This document shows, piece after piece, positions 35,993-44,303 of a stretch of 64,000 nucleotides of DNA. Position 1 is the stretch's first letter. Each line of letters opens with the position of its first letter. The position numbers and the translations under genes were made by a program. Below the pieces are notes generated by a model. The model saw nothing but the letters and a program-made list of their open reading frames with translations. It was not told the DNA's origin and ran no database searches. This stretch comes from Desulfuromonadaceae bacterium (GTDB taxonomy: Bacteria; Desulfobacterota; Desulfuromonadia; Desulfuromonadales; Desulfuromonadaceae): NCBI GenBank assembly GCA_016936455.1, contig JAFGXV010000029.1, forward strand, positions 57,717 to 121,716, written 5' to 3'.

Positions 35993-37708
35993 TCAGACCT
36001 CTTCCACCTGACCCGCGATACGGATCACTTCCTCGACCGTGGTCAGCCCCTGACGGGCATAATCGAGTGCGCAGTCGGCGAGGGAGACAAAGTGTTTCTG
36101 GTGACGGCTGAGCTGGGTAAAGGCGGCATGATCGGTGCGGCGCAGGGCGTCGGCCAGCTCCCCGTTCAACTCCAGCAGTTCGAACACACCGATGCGGCCG
36201 TGATATCCCGTGTTGTTGCACTGGGTGCAGCCCTGACCCCGGCGAAAGACGCCCTCACTCTCGCTGAACGTGCTGAACAGCGGATGGGCCATCAGCCAGC
36301 CGAGCTGATCGGGTCCCAGGGTATCCGGCTGGCTGCAACGGTCACAGACGCGGCGCACCAGGCGCTGGGCAAGAATCGCTTTCAAAGAGCCAGCCACCAC
36401 ATAGCCTTCCGCCCCCATATCGAGCAGACGCAGGGCCGTGCTGATCGCATCGTTGGTGTGCAGGGTCGACAGCACCAGGTGGCCGGTCATGGCGGCGCGC
36501 AAACCGATCTCCACCGTCTCCTGGTCACGCATCTCACCGACCATGACGATATCCGGGTCCTGGCGCAGGGCCGTGCGCAACACGCCGGCAAAGGTCAGAC
36601 CGACCTTGGTGTTGACTTGCACCTGGTTGATGCGCGGCAGGCGGTACTCCACCGGATCCTCGACGGTAATGATCTTCTTCTGCGGCCGGTTCAGCTCGCT
36701 GAGGGCGCCGTAGAGGGTGGTGGTTTTGCCGCTGCCCGTCGGCCCCGTGACCAGAATCAGGCCGTGGGGATGATGGATGTAGCGCCGGAAGCGGTCAAGC
36801 ACCCAGCCCGGCATACCGATCTGATCCAGACTGAGCAGACCGCCCGACTGATCGAGCAGACGCATGACCACGGCTTCGCCGTACTGAAGCGGCATGGTCG
36901 AAAGCCGCACGTCGATATTTTTGTTGCGAACGCGGATGTTGAAGCGACCATCCTGCGGCAGGCGGCGCTCCGAAATATCGAGACCGCTCATCAGCTTCAG
37001 CCGCGAAACCAGGGCACCGGCAATGCGCTTTTCCTTCATCACCTGCTCATGCAACACGCCGTCGATGCGCTGACGGATGCGCAATACCGTCTCATCCGGC
37101 TCGATATGAATATCCGACGCCCCCACCTGCACCGCATCCTCAAACAGGGTCTGCAGCAGGCGGACAACCGGCGCATCCTCCAGCTGGCTGTCGGGCAGCA
37201 GATCCGCCAGATTGAAATCGGTCTGTGCCAGCTCTTCGCCCAGTTCTTCGGCGATGGTTTCGATTTCGTCGGTGCGCCGATAGACGGTATCGAGGGACCG
37301 CAGCAGGTCCGCTTCGCGCACCACGGCCGGCTTGATGTTTTCCCGCGTCCGCGACGCGATTTTGTCCAGAGCGAAGATGTCCGTCGGGTCAGCCATGCCG
37401 ATCAGCACGCCGTCGGCCTCCCGCGTCAGCGCCAGCACGCGGAAGCGGCGAGCCAGGGTTTCCGGCACAATCTTGACCAGCTCGGGATCAAACTGGAAGT
37501 GGCGCAGATCGACAAAAGGAATGCCGAGCTGGCGCGACAGGAACGCCAGCAGGTCGTCTTCGCTGATCAGCCCCATGTCAACCAGCATATTGCCGAGCTT
37601 GCGACCGGTCCCCTTCTGGGCCTGCAGTGCCTGCTGCAGCTGCTCCTCGCTGATCATGCCTTCGGAAACCAGCAGGTCGCCAATGCGGATTTTCTTTATA
37701 ATCGCCAT
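35993..37708 (-). CDS. mshE: MSHA extension ATPase MshE with c-di-GMP-binding MshEN domain
   Basis: A 571-residue PilB/GspE-type ATPase. Residues 8-31 and 37-60 are two 24-residue R/KLGxxLVxxG...L...L..Q motifs with exactly five residues between, the pattern of MshEN domains that bind c-di-GMP in Vibrio MshE. Then come the Walker A motif GPTGSGKTTT (near 320), the Asp box VEDPVEYRLP, Walker B IVMVGEMRD and the STLHTNDA His box. Two Cys pairs (CDRC near 452 and CTQC near 493) bind zinc. All catalytic motifs are intact, so it should be an active, nucleotide-gated pilus motor. Confidence 0.95.
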   Translation of the reverse strand: MAIIKKIRIGDLLVSEGMISEEQLQQALQAQKGTGRKLGNMLVDMGLISEDDLLAFLSRQLGIPFVDLRHFQFDPELVKIVPETLARRFRVLALTREADGVLIGMADPTDIFALDKIASRTRENIKPAVVREADLLRSLDTVYRRTDEIETIAEELGEELAQTDFNLADLLPDSQLEDAPVVRLLQTLFEDAVQVGASDIHIEPDETVLRIRQRIDGVLHEQVMKEKRIAGALVSRLKLMSGLDISERRLPQDGRFNIRVRNKNIDVRLSTMPLQYGEAVVMRLLDQSGGLLSLDQIGMPGWVLDRFRRYIHHPHGLILVTGPTGSGKTTTLYGALSELNRPQKKIITVEDPVEYRLPRINQVQVNTKVGLTFAGVLRTALRQDPDIVMVGEMRDQETVEIGLRAAMTGHLVLSTLHTNDAISTALRLLDMGAEGYVVAGSLKAILAQRLVRRVCDRCSQPDTLGPDQLGWLMAHPLFSTFSESEGVFRRGQGCTQCNNTGYHGRIGVFELLELNGELADALRRTDHAAFTQLSRHQKHFVSLADCALDYARQGLTTVEEVIRIAGQVEEV

Positions 37709-37756
37709 GGTCCGTCTTTCATCCGCTCCTGAATGATTCTTTCTTTCTCCGCCCGG

Positions 37757-38812
37757 CTACGGCTCCAGCTGCTGCCGGGCATAGTGACGTAATTCCGCTT
37801 TCAGATCGGAACAGGCCAGCGCCTGCTGATAGCTGCGCTGTGCATCGGCCCGCTGACCGGCCTGCTGCTGAGCCACCGCCAGCCCCAGCCACCAGTTGCC
37901 GCGTTGGGGCTGGCGCTCACACAGGCGACGGTAGATCGTCATAGCCGCCGGATAGTCCCCCAGCCGCTGGTGCAGCACCGCCAGCAGCAGCTGATAGTCG
38001 CTGTGCTGATCGAGACCCGGCAGTGCCAGCGCCAGCAGCCGTTGGCGGGCGGATTCCGGCTGCCCGGTTTCCGCAAGCAGACGGGCCTGCAACACGTGCA
38101 GATCAATCTCCGCAGGCATCGCAGCCACACCCTGATCCACAACAGCCAGTGCCGCCGCATAATCCTGCGTGCCGATCAGCAGTGACGCCAGCTGCAGGCA
38201 GAGGGCCTTGTCCGCCGGCCACTGCACCACCAGCTTCTGCAGGAGCTGACGCGCCTGCTGAAGCTGACCACTCTGGATCAGCGCCTGGACGCGGTCACGC
38301 TGCCGCGTCCGCTGCTGCTCGGCCGTTTCCGGCGTTTTGACCACCGCCGCAGCAGGCGCAGACGGCGCCCCCGGCGTCAGGACTGCGGGCGGCTCCGCGA
38401 CAGCAACGGCCGTCGGAGCAGAAAGGGGTTCGACCGCTTCGCCTGAGACAGCCTCTGCGGGCAGCGCTTCGGGCTGTTCGTGCTGCGCCGCCGGCGCGGC
38501 CACCGTCACCATCGCGGTCTCGGAGCCCGCCGCTGGAATCTGCGTCGCCGCCACGGGCTGAGCAGGGCGAGATGGTTGCGCCACCCTGACCGGCTTTTCG
38601 GCCACACCTAATGCGCAGGGCTCCTGCTGCGGCGCACCTCCCAGCCATAATCCCAGAGCGACACAGCCAACAACCAGCAGCCCCCCCGCCAGCATCCACG
38701 GCCAGCGTGATCTCCGCGGTCCCGGGTTGACCGCTTGCGGAGACAGGGCATCCGGCCCTTCGCTCTGGCGTCGCGCTTCGAGATCCTTCAGCATCTGATT
38801 GATCAGACTCAT
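37757..38812 (-). CDS. mshN: MSHA biogenesis TPR protein MshN
   Basis: A 351-residue bitopic protein. It opens with MSLINQMLKDLEARR, the MshN signature, then one membrane helix (about 36-60), a Pro/Ala/Val-rich linker, and TPR units (about 165-350) such as QARQLLQKLVVQWPADKAL. It would lie in the inner membrane with the TPRs in the periplasm. The ATG at 38812 overlaps the mshM stop by 4 nt. Confidence 0.85.
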   Translation of the reverse strand: MSLINQMLKDLEARRQSEGPDALSPQAVNPGPRRSRWPWMLAGGLLVVGCVALGLWLGGAPQQEPCALGVAEKPVRVAQPSRPAQPVAATQIPAAGSETAMVTVAAPAAQHEQPEALPAEAVSGEAVEPLSAPTAVAVAEPPAVLTPGAPSAPAAAVVKTPETAEQQRTRQRDRVQALIQSGQLQQARQLLQKLVVQWPADKALCLQLASLLIGTQDYAAALAVVDQGVAAMPAEIDLHVLQARLLAETGQPESARQRLLALALPGLDQHSDYQLLLAVLHQRLGDYPAAMTIYRRLCERQPQRGNWWLGLAVAQQQAGQRADAQRSYQQALACSDLKAELRHYARQQLEP

Positions 38813-39747
38813 AGATATCTCTCCAGCGGCAGACGGCTCCAGAGCACGACACCGCCCAGCAGCACCAGCACCCACAAAGCCCGCCAGGGCCAACGCGGCG
38901 GCGAGGACAGGCCTTCGGTATCGGCAATCGCCGCCTGCACCTGGCGCACGCCTATCCGATTAAGACCGCGCCCGTAAGCCGCCAGCAACGCCTTGTGAGC
39001 CAAGATATTGATCAGTCGCGGGATTCCCTTTGACGCCTTGAACAGCTGGCGTTCGGCCCGCGTGCTGAACAGCGGCGCCCCGCGATAACCGGCCAGATAC
39101 AGCCGGTGCTGCAGGTAGCCGCGGGTGGTCGCGTAATCCAGTGGCTGCAGCCGGTAGGAAAAACCGATGCGCTGGCGCAGCTGGCGCAGGGCACGACCGG
39201 AGAGACGCTCATCCAGTTCGGGCTGACCGAACAGCACAATCTGCAGCAGCTTGCGTTTTTCCGTCTCCACGTTACTGAGCAGGCGCAGCGCCTCCAGGGT
39301 TTCCGTTGGCATAGACTGCGCCTCGTCGACACAGACCACCACACGTTTCTCGTCGCCGCGCAAAGCGATCAGTCTCTTCTGCAGCTGCTCCACCAGATCC
39401 GCTGCCGCCGCCGTGTCTGCCGTCTCAACGCCAAGCTCGGCGGCCACGGCCCGATAGAGCTGCTGGGGCTGCAGCAGCGGATTGGGCAGAAAAACCGTCA
39501 CCACAGACTCCGGCAGCTCGTTGAGCAGCTTGCGGCACAGCAGGGTTTTACCCGTTCCGACCTCGCCGCTGACCTTAACCAGACCTTCCTCGTTATTCAG
39601 CGCCACCAGCAGCACGTTGAAGGCTTCCTGGCTGGACGGCGTGCGAAAATAAAATCCCGTATCCGGCGTCAGGGAAAACGGCTTGTCCCGCAGGCCGAAA
39701 TGTTCCAGATACATGAATTCGCTGTTCTGACCGGCCTGCTGCGCCAT
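38809..39747 (-). CDS. mshM: MSHA biogenesis AAA ATPase MshM (ExeA-like)
   Basis: A 312-residue AAA ATPase with C-terminal membrane anchor. FGLRDKPFSLTPDTGFYF is the family start. Walker A GEVGTGKT is at 61-68, Walker B VVVCVDEAQSM near 133, and IPRLINILAHKALLAAY near 255 is the sensor region. A hydrophobic helix at about 288-304 anchors it to the membrane. ExeA-type ATPases help secretin insertion and peptidoglycan remodelling, which fits the gene order after mshL. Confidence 0.9.
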   Translation of the reverse strand: MAQQAGQNSEFMYLEHFGLRDKPFSLTPDTGFYFRTPSSQEAFNVLLVALNNEEGLVKVSGEVGTGKTLLCRKLLNELPESVVTVFLPNPLLQPQQLYRAVAAELGVETADTAAAADLVEQLQKRLIALRGDEKRVVVCVDEAQSMPTETLEALRLLSNVETEKRKLLQIVLFGQPELDERLSGRALRQLRQRIGFSYRLQPLDYATTRGYLQHRLYLAGYRGAPLFSTRAERQLFKASKGIPRLINILAHKALLAAYGRGLNRIGVRQVQAAIADTEGLSSPPRWPWRALWVLVLLGGVVLWSRLPLERYL

Positions 39748-39762
39748 AGAGGTCCTGTCCCG

Positions 39763-41484
39763 TTAGAGCAACCGCTGCACACGCTCGCGACTGTGCTCGA
39801 TTTCGCCCTGCCAGCCCGTTGAAGGCTTGATCACCAGGGGTTTGAGCAGAATCACCAGTTCACTTTTCACCACGCTGTCGAGCTGGTGGCGAAACAGTGA
39901 ACCCATCAGCGGCAGATCTCCCAGAACCGGCACGCCGGCCTGGCTGGTCGTCAGCTTGTCCTTCATCAGGCCCCCGATCACCACCACCTGGCCGCTGTGC
40001 GCATGGACAATGGTATCGGACTCGCGCACGCTGCTGAACGCCAGCGGCAGTGTCTGGTCCTGACCGGCCACGGTGATCACCTTGGTCTGGTCCACCACTT
40101 CGCTGACCGTCGGATGGACATGCAGGGTCACATCCCCGGCCGCGCTGACCTGCGGCGTCACATCCAGCGCAATGCCCGAGAAAAACGGGGTCAGGGTAAT
40201 ATCGGGCGTGGTGGTCGTGGTGGTGCCGGTCACCGTATCGCTGGAAATATCGGTGACGAAAAACTCGTCGGTTCCGACCTTGATCACAGCTTTCTGGTTG
40301 TTCAACGTCGAAATCCGCGGGCTGGAGAGTACCTGCACCTCGCCCTGGGTTTTCATCGCTTCGATAAAGGCCTGAAAGTCGTCAAATTCCAGCGCGGCGC
40401 TGAATACCCCGCCAAAAGCGGAGGTGACCAGGCCGTCGATGGAAGAAAGAGCATCCGGGGCGAGACGCGCGCTATTGCCGGCGATCTCGCTGACACCATC
40501 GCTCAGCGCAGTTCCGCCGCCGACCTGACCGATGCGGCCCAGATTGGTGCCGTTATGCACCAGCGCCCCCCAGTTGATGCCGGTCTGATAGCCGTCGCGC
40601 AGCTCCACTTCGATGATCTTTGCTTCGAGAATCACCTGGCGCTGCAACGTACCCTGGGTCTGCTGGAGATAGTCAGCGACCAGCTGCAATTCCTGGGGAT
40701 AGGCGCGCACCACCACCAGGCCGGCCTGCGGCTGGACGATGACGCTGCGACCACTTTCCGACCCGACCAGTGCCTGCAGCGCCTGCTGCAGTCCCGGCCA
40801 GAAATCGGCTTCCGAGGCGGTTTCAATACGGCTGCCGGACTGGCTGCTGTAGCGACTCGTCCCCCCGTCATCCGTGCTGGTCTGGTTTTCGTCCCCGCCC
40901 TCGCTGATCTGACCGGAGCTGACCAGCGTTCGCGACAGGCCGAGGCGTTTCAACGTCAGGTAATCCACCTGGAAAATCCGCGTCTGCAGGCTGTTGGGAA
41001 CAATCTGGTAGCCCCCGGCAATCGTTTCGTAGTGGTAGCCATACAGCCGGGCCACCACATCAAGCACCTCGGGCAACGTCACCTGTTTCAGGTGAAGGCT
41101 GATTTCTCCGGTCACGGCCGGATGCACGACCATATTCACCGGCGTATCCGCCACCAGACCGGCAAAAAACGCCCGCGCTTCCACGCCATTGGCGTTGACG
41201 TCAAAACGGGGCTCCGCCTCGGCCGTCAGGCCGACGGGTGTCAGTGCTGGCAGCAGGGCCTGGGTAATCGCATCCGGCACCGGGGCCGAAGGCGGGATGG
41301 GCGCGGGTGCGGAGGCAGGGGCGTCCAGGGCCTGCAGCAGACGCTGCTCACTTCCGGCCCGCTGCTCCAGCGCCGGACTGCACCCGATCAGCCCGACCAG
41401 CAGGGCGAGCACTGCGACAGCCCCCATCGACCGACCGTTCAATGTGACGGCTAATTTTTTAAACGCGCTTTGCATCTTCACCAT
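39763..41484 (-). CDS. mshL: MSHA secretin MshL (lipoprotein)
   Basis: A 573-residue outer-membrane secretin. A lipoprotein signal with lipobox LIGC (Cys35) is followed by an N-domain with the STN-like region (about 95-150) and N1-like domain. The secretin core opens with [20 protein letters not shown] and ends [20 protein letters not shown] followed by [11 protein letters not shown], all diagnostic. The ATG at 41484 is chosen over 41514 because it gives a shorter signal n-region; 41475 is also possible. It forms the pore through which the fibre leaves the cell. Confidence 0.92.
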   Translation of the reverse strand: MVKMQSAFKKLAVTLNGRSMGAVAVLALLVGLIGCSPALEQRAGSEQRLLQALDAPASAPAPIPPSAPVPDAITQALLPALTPVGLTAEAEPRFDVNANGVEARAFFAGLVADTPVNMVVHPAVTGEISLHLKQVTLPEVLDVVARLYGYHYETIAGGYQIVPNSLQTRIFQVDYLTLKRLGLSRTLVSSGQISEGGDENQTSTDDGGTSRYSSQSGSRIETASEADFWPGLQQALQALVGSESGRSVIVQPQAGLVVVRAYPQELQLVADYLQQTQGTLQRQVILEAKIIEVELRDGYQTGINWGALVHNGTNLGRIGQVGGGTALSDGVSEIAGNSARLAPDALSSIDGLVTSAFGGVFSAALEFDDFQAFIEAMKTQGEVQVLSSPRISTLNNQKAVIKVGTDEFFVTDISSDTVTGTTTTTTPDITLTPFFSGIALDVTPQVSAAGDVTLHVHPTVSEVVDQTKVITVAGQDQTLPLAFSSVRESDTIVHAHSGQVVVIGGLMKDKLTTSQAGVPVLGDLPLMGSLFRHQLDSVVKSELVILLKPLVIKPSTGWQGEIEHSRERVQRLL

Positions 41485-41551
41485 CCCAGACTCTCTTTTA
41501 TGGCCTGTTTTCATTCTCTATCTCGCTTGCCAAGAAGGTTGCAACCGTCTG

Positions 41552-41902
41552 TTACTGAGCACGTCCCACCACCGGCGCACGCAAGAGAATCCTGCGCCGT
41601 TTTCCGTTCTGCTCAACCCAGACGGCCGCCGCTTCAATCTTTTCAATCCGGTATCCGGCGATATGATCCCCTTCCTGACAGGTCCGATCACCAAATATGG
41701 CCACCCGCCGCTGACCGGACAGGACAATCGCTTTCAGGGCCGCGCCCTGTTCCGCCTCGATCTGTGGCAGACGATCCAGCGCCGTTGCCAACGGGCGCAT
41801 AGGGTCCTGCAGGGCCGCCGCACCCGTCGGTGCGACGCACAGCAGAAGCACCACCAGCCCCGACAGCGCCATTCCCATTCCACGTACTTGGCGTTTCTTC
41901 AT
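41552..41902 (-). CDS. mshK: MSHA biogenesis protein MshK
   Basis: A 116-residue periplasmic protein with a signal peptide (about 1-29, ending GAAA) and the LQDPMRPL motif directly after, as in MshK/PilP-like proteins. The body is a small beta domain with AIVLSGQRRVAIFGDRTCQEGD and GYRIEKIEAAAVWVE. It should link the inner-membrane IJ complex to the MshL secretin. It starts 20 nt after mshJ. Confidence 0.82.
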   Translation of the reverse strand: MKKRQVRGMGMALSGLVVLLLCVAPTGAAALQDPMRPLATALDRLPQIEAEQGAALKAIVLSGQRRVAIFGDRTCQEGDHIAGYRIEKIEAAAVWVEQNGKRRRILLRAPVVGRAQ

Positions 41903-41922
41903 GCTTCGGCTCCCAGATCTTT

Positions 41923-42651
41923 TCAGTGTACACCGCGACGTTCAGCAGAGGAGGGCGCCCCCAGCCAGTTCGCCTCGGAACTGAGGGTCGAAAGACGCAG
42001 CTCAATTTCAGCGATGGGCCAGTCGGCGGCCTTCAGTTGCACAGCATCAATCAGCAGATGTTTCGGTAACCGCTGAAAACTCTGCAGCGACGCCAGCAGG
42101 TCGAGGTAGGAGCCACGCAGTTTCAACTGCAGGGGGTGACGATAGAACGAGGGCAGCGGAACGGCAGCCTTGGCCTTCGTGTCTTTTGCCTTATCCACGT
42201 CAGCGCTCTGAGGCTGCAACACCGGCTGCGGCGGTTCATTCTGCAGCACCGACAAAGTCAGCTTACCCTGCCGTTCGACCAGCCCCCGCAGCAACGCCGC
42301 CATCTCCTGAGGCAACACCAGCCCCGACAGCTGTTGGTGGAATTGCTCATCAACCTGATCCATCTGCTGCTGCAATCCATGCAGGGTCTGGCGATTCCCT
42401 TCATCCGGATCGTGCTTGAGCAGCTGTTCCAGTTCGACCAGCTGCTGTTGCAAAGCCCGATTGGAGAGAGTCCGCTCCTGCAACTGACGACGCAACAGCT
42501 GCTGCTCTTTCCAGGCCGGAGACACCAGCAACTCGCTGACCAACACCAGCGGCACCAGCACCAGCACCAGCAGAATCAAACCCTGCTCACGCCGGCTCAG
42601 CACCAAAAACGCCTGCTTCAGCCGCTCGAGGACTTCGTTCGGGCGCGTCAT
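41923..42651 (-). CDS. mshJ: MSHA biogenesis protein MshJ (PilO-like)
   Basis: A 242-residue bitopic protein. A basic N-terminus and one membrane helix (about 24-44, LILLVLVLVPLVLVSELLV) are followed by a long Gln/Leu-rich coiled coil (about 50-105) and a C-terminal alpha/beta domain. This domain has the PilO/MshJ HPLQLKLRGSYLDLLASLQS motif. It overlaps the preceding PilN-like gene by 4 nt. Confidence 0.85.
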   Translation of the reverse strand: MTRPNEVLERLKQAFLVLSRREQGLILLVLVLVPLVLVSELLVSPAWKEQQLLRRQLQERTLSNRALQQQLVELEQLLKHDPDEGNRQTLHGLQQQMDQVDEQFHQQLSGLVLPQEMAALLRGLVERQGKLTLSVLQNEPPQPVLQPQSADVDKAKDTKAKAAVPLPSFYRHPLQLKLRGSYLDLLASLQSFQRLPKHLLIDAVQLKAADWPIAEIELRLSTLSSEANWLGAPSSAERRGVH

Positions 42652-43241
42652 GAGCGGTCTCCCCGGTGACTGCGCAACAAAAACAGATAGCGGCCATCCT
42701 CACTGCGATCGAGCTGCAACTGCTCAAACGAGCGGAAACGGACATCTTTCAGAACAGTCATCTCTTCGACAAAATCCGTCACCGCCCGGGGGGTCAGAGC
42801 CTCACCCCGCAGCCCCATCTCCTGCCCGCTGCCGCGGACAGAAATTTCGGTCAAGGCCACGTGGTGATGGCGCAGCTGAGCCAGCGCGCCAACGACGTGG
42901 GTCACTTCGTCCCCCTGATCAATCAGCCGCCGCAACTCCGCGAGCTGGGGACGACGCACCTCCAGCTGCTGGCGCAACCGCAGCACCTGCTGCTCGAGCA
43001 GCGCGCTGGGATGGTGAGCCGCCAGTTTCTGCTGAAGGGTTTCCAGCTCAGCCGTCAGCTGCTGCTGACGAACGGTTTCCTGCCGCACCCGCTGACGCCA
43101 CGCCCGCAGGTCAAACTGCTGCCAGGCTACGCCAGCGACAAGCACCAGTCCCAGCAGCAGCGCCACCCATTTCACAGAACGCAAAACTGCCGACGCCCGC
43201 CGGGGACGGAACTGGAGCTGATAAAGGTTGATCTGCTTCAT
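42648..43241 (-). CDS. PilN-like MSHA inner-membrane protein
   Basis: A 197-residue bitopic protein. It starts MKQINLYQLQFRPRR, the PilN-type INLL/INLY motif that contacts the PilM-like protein. One membrane helix (about 26-44), a coiled coil (48-105) and a small C-terminal fold with VVGALAQLRHHHVALTEISV follow. In Vibrio MSHA loci this piece is often part of or next to MshI (MshI2). It overlaps mshI and mshJ by 4 nt each. Confidence 0.85.
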   Translation of the reverse strand: MKQINLYQLQFRPRRASAVLRSVKWVALLLGLVLVAGVAWQQFDLRAWRQRVRQETVRQQQLTAELETLQQKLAAHHPSALLEQQVLRLRQQLEVRRPQLAELRRLIDQGDEVTHVVGALAQLRHHHVALTEISVRGSGQEMGLRGEALTPRAVTDFVEEMTVLKDVRFRSFEQLQLDRSEDGRYLFLLRSHRGDRS

Positions 43242-44206
43242 GCCTCCCCCTCCAGGCCGCGCAGGGCGGCCGCAACAGCGGCCAATCCATGCGACTGCAG
43301 CGCACTGTCCGCCGGCAACCCGGGAAAGAGCTGCGCCATCGGCAAGGGAAGAATTTCCGGTGCCAGATAGCTGGTCATGTAATCAACCAGGCCGGGAACG
43401 GGCACGGCAAGCGGAGCGATCAACACCCGTGAAATGGACTGACGCGCCACATGGCTTTCATAGTAATCGAGGGAACGCTGGACTTCGAGAACGATCGAAT
43501 CGAGAACGGCCTGCTGGGCTTCCGAGATGTCAACACCATCAACCGCGTCCGGATCGGCCAGCGAAACCAGTTCATCGAGACCGAAATGGATCCGCCGCGC
43601 GAGACAGAGCTGATCATTCTGGACCACCAGCACCAGCCCGGACCCAGCCCACAGACAGAGCAGGGCCAGACCTTTTGGCTGGCGTTCGTCAAAGCGCAGC
43701 AGCTGACGCAGAACCAGTTCGGGAATGTCAATCGCCTGCAGTTCAAGACCGGCCGTGTCCCGCACCAGCTTCACCAGCTCTGCCACGCGCAACCGTGAGG
43801 CCGCCACCACAAAATTGAGGGCCTGGCCACCGGGAATCTGATCAAAAGCCACATAATCGAGCACAGCCTGATCCGCAGAAAAATCAAGCAGATCTTTGAC
43901 CTGCCAGCGCAGGGCGTCAAGGACTTCCTCCTCCGGCACGGCCGGTCGCTCAACCTGAATCAGGTTGTAGCTGCCACGCGCCATTACCGCGACCGCCGGC
44001 AGAGCGGCCAGCTGATACTGTTGCACCAGCCGCTGCAACGCAGCACCGCAATCGGCCGGAGCAGCCGTCACGCTTTCCAGCACATCCACCTGAGGCGCCT
44101 GAGCACAGCCACGGAGTTTAGCCAGCGAAAACCCGTCACTGAAAAAACAGAGCCCGACCACACCCTCCCGGGTCCTGGCCTGACTGGTGCGAGTGAAAAT
44201 TTTCAG
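43238..44206 (-). CDS. mshI: MSHA biogenesis protein MshI (PilM-like), probable CTG start
   Basis: A PilM-type actin-fold cytoplasmic protein of about 322 residues. The body shows VVGLCFFSDGFSLAKLRG, LDALRWQVKDLLDF and VLDSIVLEVQRSLDYYES, the last typical of PilM/MshI. The first canonical start is GTG at 44161, but its GGAGG lies only 2 nt away. The frame stays open upstream and reads LKIFTRTSQARTREG from a CTG at 44206, which has GGGAGGG at proper spacing and resembles MshI N-termini. CTG is therefore preferred; GTG at 44161 is the fallback. It is the first gene of the msh unit. Confidence 0.75.
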   Translation of the reverse strand: MKIFTRTSQARTREGVVGLCFFSDGFSLAKLRGCAQAPQVDVLESVTAAPADCGAALQRLVQQYQLAALPAVAVMARGSYNLIQVERPAVPEEEVLDALRWQVKDLLDFSADQAVLDYVAFDQIPGGQALNFVVAASRLRVAELVKLVRDTAGLELQAIDIPELVLRQLLRFDERQPKGLALLCLWAGSGLVLVVQNDQLCLARRIHFGLDELVSLADPDAVDGVDISEAQQAVLDSIVLEVQRSLDYYESHVARQSISRVLIAPLAVPVPGLVDYMTSYLAPEILPLPMAQLFPGLPADSALQSHGLAAVAAALRGLEGEA

Positions 44207-44256
44207 AACACCCTCCCGCCGGCAAACAAATTGTTCATGAAAAGAAAAACAAAAGC

Positions 44257-44285
44257 ATTAAACCAGACCACGTCCGCCCCTGCAA
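44257..44285 (-). promoter_or_regulatory. Candidate promoter of the msh unit
   Basis: On the minus strand TTGCAG (44280-44285), a 17-nt spacer and TTTAAT (44257-44262). The -10 is 5/6, the -35 weaker. The predicted leader to the CTG at 44206 is about 44 nt. Confidence 0.4.
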
Positions 44286-44303
44286 CCTCATTTTGTCCTG
44301 TTT

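Noticed and set aside
28782..44206. A type II secretion or type IV-a twitching locus instead of MSHA
   Set aside because: Gene order with MshK, MshN, MshQ and ExeA-like MshM matches MSHA; no PilT retraction ATPase, prepilin peptidase or GspC/L/M genes are present.
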